From contig SUZN01000001.1 in the NCBI GenBank assembly GCA_015059905.1, positions 372,001 to 436,000 on the forward strand: a DNA stretch of 64,000 nucleotides. The letters are read 5' to 3'. Numbering within the stretch: position 1 is the first letter of the stretch; each line of letters begins with the position of its first letter. The notes beneath the pieces are model-generated. The model was not told where the DNA came from and searched no databases. It saw only the letters and a list, made by a program, of their open reading frames with translations. The position numbers were made by a program, and so were the translations under genes. The DNA is from Rikenellaceae bacterium (GTDB taxonomy: Bacteria; Bacteroidota; Bacteroidia; Bacteroidales; Rikenellaceae). Positions 61,195 through 64,000 of the stretch are shown here, piece after piece.

Positions 61195-62212
61195 AGTTTT
61201 TCATCAATGCCTTAAACTCATCAAGTGGCATCTGTTCAACTTTGCAATCGCCAATCGAGGTGGGCAGCACGATATGTATCGAATCGCCTGCACTCTTTTT
61301 ATCCTTCTTCACAGCCTTCAGCAAATCTTTAATCTCAACGGGCGACTCAAGCGTAAAGCCTGCGCGCAACAGCAGATTTTCGATACGCGCTCTATCCTCC
61401 TCGCTCAATAAACCTCGGCTGGTGGCTGCCGCCGCAATCAGGTGCAGACCTACGGCTACCGCCTCGCCGTGATTTAGCTTCGATGAGCACTTCTCGATGG
61501 CGTGCGCCATAGTGTGACCGAGGTTGAGCTTGCGTCTGTCGCCCGTCTCTCGCTCGTCACGCTCCACGATGTCTGCCTTTACCTTTATGGCGCGATAGAC
61601 CACCTCATCCAGCGTAGCCTTATCACTTGCCAATGAGCCGAAATCACACTCCTCAAGCATCTCAAACAACACCTTGTCGGCAATCACGCCCGCCTTGATT
61701 ATCTCCGCCAGACCTGTGCGGAACTCACGGCGAGAGAGTGTGTGCAGCATACTTGTGTCGCAGATGACAAAACGTGGCTGGTTGAATGTGCCAATCATAT
61801 TTTTATAGCCATCCATATTCACGCCGTTCTTGCCGCCCACGCTGGCATCGACCTGTCCGAGCAACGAGGTCGAGACAAAACCAAACTCCACACCTCGCAT
61901 ATATGTCGAGGCGACAAACCCCGCGATGTCGGTCACAATGCCACCGCCAATGCCGAGGATGAAGGTCGTGCGGTCGGCCTCCAGCTCAATCAGGCGGCGA
62001 TAAATCATATCCAGCGTGTGAATTGTCTTGCTCGTTTCGCCCAATCCAATCAAAATATGGTCGTATTGTTCGATGAGTGAGTGGTAGTGGCGGTCAATAT
62101 TTGTGTCAGAGATAACCACAACACGCTTCTCGGGAAGCAGGCGTGGCAGCTCCTCGCTCACGTTTCCTACTACGACTTTGCTCTTTTGTTTGATATTTAT
62201 TTCGTAATTCAT
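61193..62212 (-). CDS. aroB: 3-dehydroquinate synthase
   Basis: Second step of the shikimate pathway, cyclising DAHP to dehydroquinate with NAD and Zn. 339 residues from ATG 62212 (the frame is open to 62251, but the shorter start gives the family N-terminus). Motifs are LGIGGGIVTDIAGFVASTYMRG, DASVGGKNGVN, LNLGHTMAHAIE and the downstream HGEAVAVG. A minus-strand -7 (TACTTTTG, 62245-62238) lies just upstream. Confidence 0.96.
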   Translation of the reverse strand: MNYEINIKQKSKVVVGNVSEELPRLLPEKRVVVISDTNIDRHYHSLIEQYDHILIGLGETSKTIHTLDMIYRRLIELEADRTTFILGIGGGIVTDIAGFVASTYMRGVEFGFVSTSLLGQVDASVGGKNGVNMDGYKNMIGTFNQPRFVICDTSMLHTLSRREFRTGLAEIIKAGVIADKVLFEMLEECDFGSLASDKATLDEVVYRAIKVKADIVERDERETGDRRKLNLGHTMAHAIEKCSSKLNHGEAVAVGLHLIAAAATSRGLLSEEDRARIENLLLRAGFTLESPVEIKDLLKAVKKDKKSAGDSIHIVLPTSIGDCKVEQMPLDEFKALMKN

Positions 62213-62266
62213 AACAACTTTGGATTGAATAGTCGAACAAAAGTAGTACATTTTTGCGATTTTTAT

Positions 62267-62274
62267 TAACTTTG
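62267..62274 (+). promoter_or_regulatory. -7 promoter element of typA
   Basis: TAACTTTG matches TAnnTTTG, 20 bases before ATG 62294. A divergent minus-strand -7 for aroB lies at 62245-62238. No consensus -33 was seen. Confidence 0.55.
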
Positions 62275-62293
62275 CCGAATAAATTCAATTACT

Positions 62294-64000
62294 ATGCAAA
62301 AACTTCGCAATATTGCAATCATTGCACACGTCGATCACGGTAAGACGACGTTGGTGGACAAGATGATCGTCGCAGGACATTTGTTGCGTACCGATACAAA
62401 TGAGGGCGACCTGATTATGGATAACAATGACCTTGAGCGCGAGCGAGGCATTACCATCCTTTCGAAAAACGTATCCGTTATATATAAGGATTATAAGATT
62501 AACATCATCGACACCCCAGGTCACGCCGACTTTGGCGGCGAGGTGGAGCGAGTGCTGAATATGTGTGATGGCGTGCTGCTGCTGGTGGATGCCTTCGAGG
62601 GCACAATGCCGCAGACTCGTTTCGTGTTGCAGAAGGCGCTGTCGCTCGGCAAGAAGCCTATTGTGGTGGTAAATAAGGTTGATAAGCCCAACTGCCGCCC
62701 CGAGGTGGTAAATGAGCAGGTCTTCGATTTGATGTTCTCGCTCAACGCAACCGAGGAGCAACTCGATTACAAGACCATCTACGGCTCGGCAAAGCAGGGC
62801 TGGATGTCACACGTGTGGAACGAGCCTACCGACTCTATTGCTCCGCTGCTGGATGCTATTATCGACGAGATTCCCGAGCCAGAGGTTGTCGAGGGTACTC
62901 CGCAGTTGCTTGTCACTTCACTTGAGTACTCGCCATATGTGGGTCGTATTGCAGTGGGTAAGCTCACCCGAGGCGAGCTGCGCGCAGGTCAGAACGTAAC
63001 CCTTGCAAAGCGTGATGGCGAGACAATGGTCAAGACCCGTATCAAGGAGTTGATGGTCTTTGACGGTCTTGGCAAGAAGAAGGTTGAGAGCGTGGGCTGT
63101 GGTGAGATATGTGCGATGGTCGGAATTGAGGGCTTCGAGATTGGCGATACAATCTGCGATTATGAGAATCCAGAGCCGCTGCCACCTATTGCGATAGATG
63201 AGCCAACGATGTCTATGTTGTTTACAATCAACAACTCTCCATTCTTTGGTCGTGATGGTAAGTTCGTTACTTCGCGTCACTTGAAGGAGCGCCTTGACCG
63301 TGAGCTTGAGCGTAACCTCGCTCTGCGTGTAGCACCTGGTCAGAATGCCGATTCGTTCATCGTATATGGTCGTGGTGTGTTGCACCTCTCGGTGTTGATT
63401 GAGACTATGCGTCGTGAGGGTTATGAGTTGCAGGTGGGTCAGCCCAAGGTTATCATCAAGGAGATTGACGGCGTGAAGTGTGAGCCTGTTGAGGAGATGA
63501 CCGTTGATTGCCCCGACGAGTATGCAGGAACGGTTATCGAGATGGTAACCAAGCGTAAGGGAACGATGACCAATATGGAGTCTGACGGTGAACGCACACG
63601 TCTGGAGTTTTTGGTGCCTTCGCGCGGTATTATCGGCTTGCGCTCAAATATGCTGACAGCCACTGCGGGCGAGGCTATTATGACTCACCGCCTGAAGGAT
63701 TTTGAGCCTTGGATGGGCGAGATTGAGATGCGAACAAACGGCTCGCTGATTGCTTCTGAAACGGGTACTGCCTACGCCTATTCAATTGATAAGTTGCAGG
63801 ATCGTGGTCGCTTCTTCATCGCTCCGATGGATGAGGTATATTGCGGTCAGGTGGTGGGCGAGAGCACTCGCCAGGGTGATATTACCATCAACGTGACAAA
63901 GGCGAAGCAGCTCACAAATATGCGTGCTTCGGGTGCTGACGACAAGGCTGTGATTGTGCCTCCAAAGGTATTCTCATTGGAGGAGGCATTGGAGTATATC
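62294..64000 (+). CDS. typA: Ribosome-associated GTPase TypA/BipA (partial)
   Basis: A translational GTPase. The frame is open for 569 codons to the window edge, so about 30 C-terminal residues of the usual length of around 600 are missing. G1 is AHVDHGKTTL, the switch I region is ERERGITI, G3 is DTPGHADFGG and G4 is VNKVD. EF-G-like domains II, III and V follow, and a C-terminal BipA domain (IETMRREGYELQVGQPKV to RGIIGLRSNMLT) is present. The gene is complete apart from the cut at 64000. Confidence 0.96.
   Translation, partial: MQKLRNIAIIAHVDHGKTTLVDKMIVAGHLLRTDTNEGDLIMDNNDLERERGITILSKNVSVIYKDYKINIIDTPGHADFGGEVERVLNMCDGVLLLVDAFEGTMPQTRFVLQKALSLGKKPIVVVNKVDKPNCRPEVVNEQVFDLMFSLNATEEQLDYKTIYGSAKQGWMSHVWNEPTDSIAPLLDAIIDEIPEPEVVEGTPQLLVTSLEYSPYVGRIAVGKLTRGELRAGQNVTLAKRDGETMVKTRIKELMVFDGLGKKKVESVGCGEICAMVGIEGFEIGDTICDYENPEPLPPIAIDEPTMSMLFTINNSPFFGRDGKFVTSRHLKERLDRELERNLALRVAPGQNADSFIVYGRGVLHLSVLIETMRREGYELQVGQPKVIIKEIDGVKCEPVEEMTVDCPDEYAGTVIEMVTKRKGTMTNMESDGERTRLEFLVPSRGIIGLRSNMLTATAGEAIMTHRLKDFEPWMGEIEMRTNGSLIASETGTAYAYSIDKLQDRGRFFIAPMDEVYCGQVVGESTRQGDITINVTKAKQLTNMRASGADDKAVIVPPKVFSLEEALEYI

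Noticed and set aside
1..64000. CRISPR array, prophage or insertion sequence
   Set aside because: No regular spacer-repeat array, Cas gene, transposase, integrase or phage structural gene was seen.

Overview
The window looks like the chromosome of a gut-type Bacteroidales bacterium, most likely close to Alistipes/Rikenellaceae (inference). Evidence: promoters of the Bacteroidetes type (TTTG, 19-20 bases, TAnnTTTG), weak Shine-Dalgarno sites, PorT-type barrels, GH130, BspA-type leucine-rich repeats, a SufBCDS operon and a NagX-like membrane protein. No rRNA, integrase, transposase or CRISPR array was seen; one tRNA (Arg, TCT) is present.

Layout. 1-14.6 kb is core housekeeping: rpe, a small barrel, miaB with a YitT protein, plsY with an acyl-CoA ligase, pepE-yraN-waaA, acpP, rnc-radC, glyS, a 34-residue membrane peptide coupled to ruvX, def and tRNA-Arg. 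14.7-23.0 kb is a type I restriction island in the order hsdM, OLD-family ATPase/TOPRIM nuclease, hsdS, small membrane protein, hsdR; an inverted ~105 bp copy of the 3' end of hsdR lies at its left edge. 23.2-34.9 kb is an accessory region: a putative regulator divergent from a Ser/Thr kinase, a structured RNA (probable 6S RNA), and a tightly packed run of about ten genes. That run holds an OmpA-type protein with a central membrane helix, two internally duplicated small paralogues flanking a PD-(D/E)XK-like protein, small membrane and basic proteins, a DUF1232 protein and a lipoprotein. A broken KAP NTPase, an ion channel with an atypical filter and a BspA-like LRR protein follow.

35.2-39.5 kb has carbohydrate and lipid genes (CE1-like esterase, GH130, GlsA-like acyltransferase, NagX-like protein). 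39.6-45.7 kb is sufBCDS, tmk and a DoxX/MauE-like protein. 45.7-51.1 kb is a tripartite RND efflux operon. 51.1-64 kb has a hypothetical secreted protein, an OsmC protein, a TPR/beta-barrel pair, a HerA-like ATPase, rpiB, a DUF454 protein, an LRR lipoprotein, aroB, and typA running off the right edge.

Best candidate for an undescribed system: the 25.6-31.2 kb cluster. Its co-directional genes with gaps of 3-34 bases link a predicted nuclease, two paralogous two-repeat small proteins (faintly ubiquitin-like by eye) and several membrane or envelope proteins. Its function cannot be read from sequence alone. Positions, motifs and repeats were read by eye; family names come from recalled motifs, and no database search was run.
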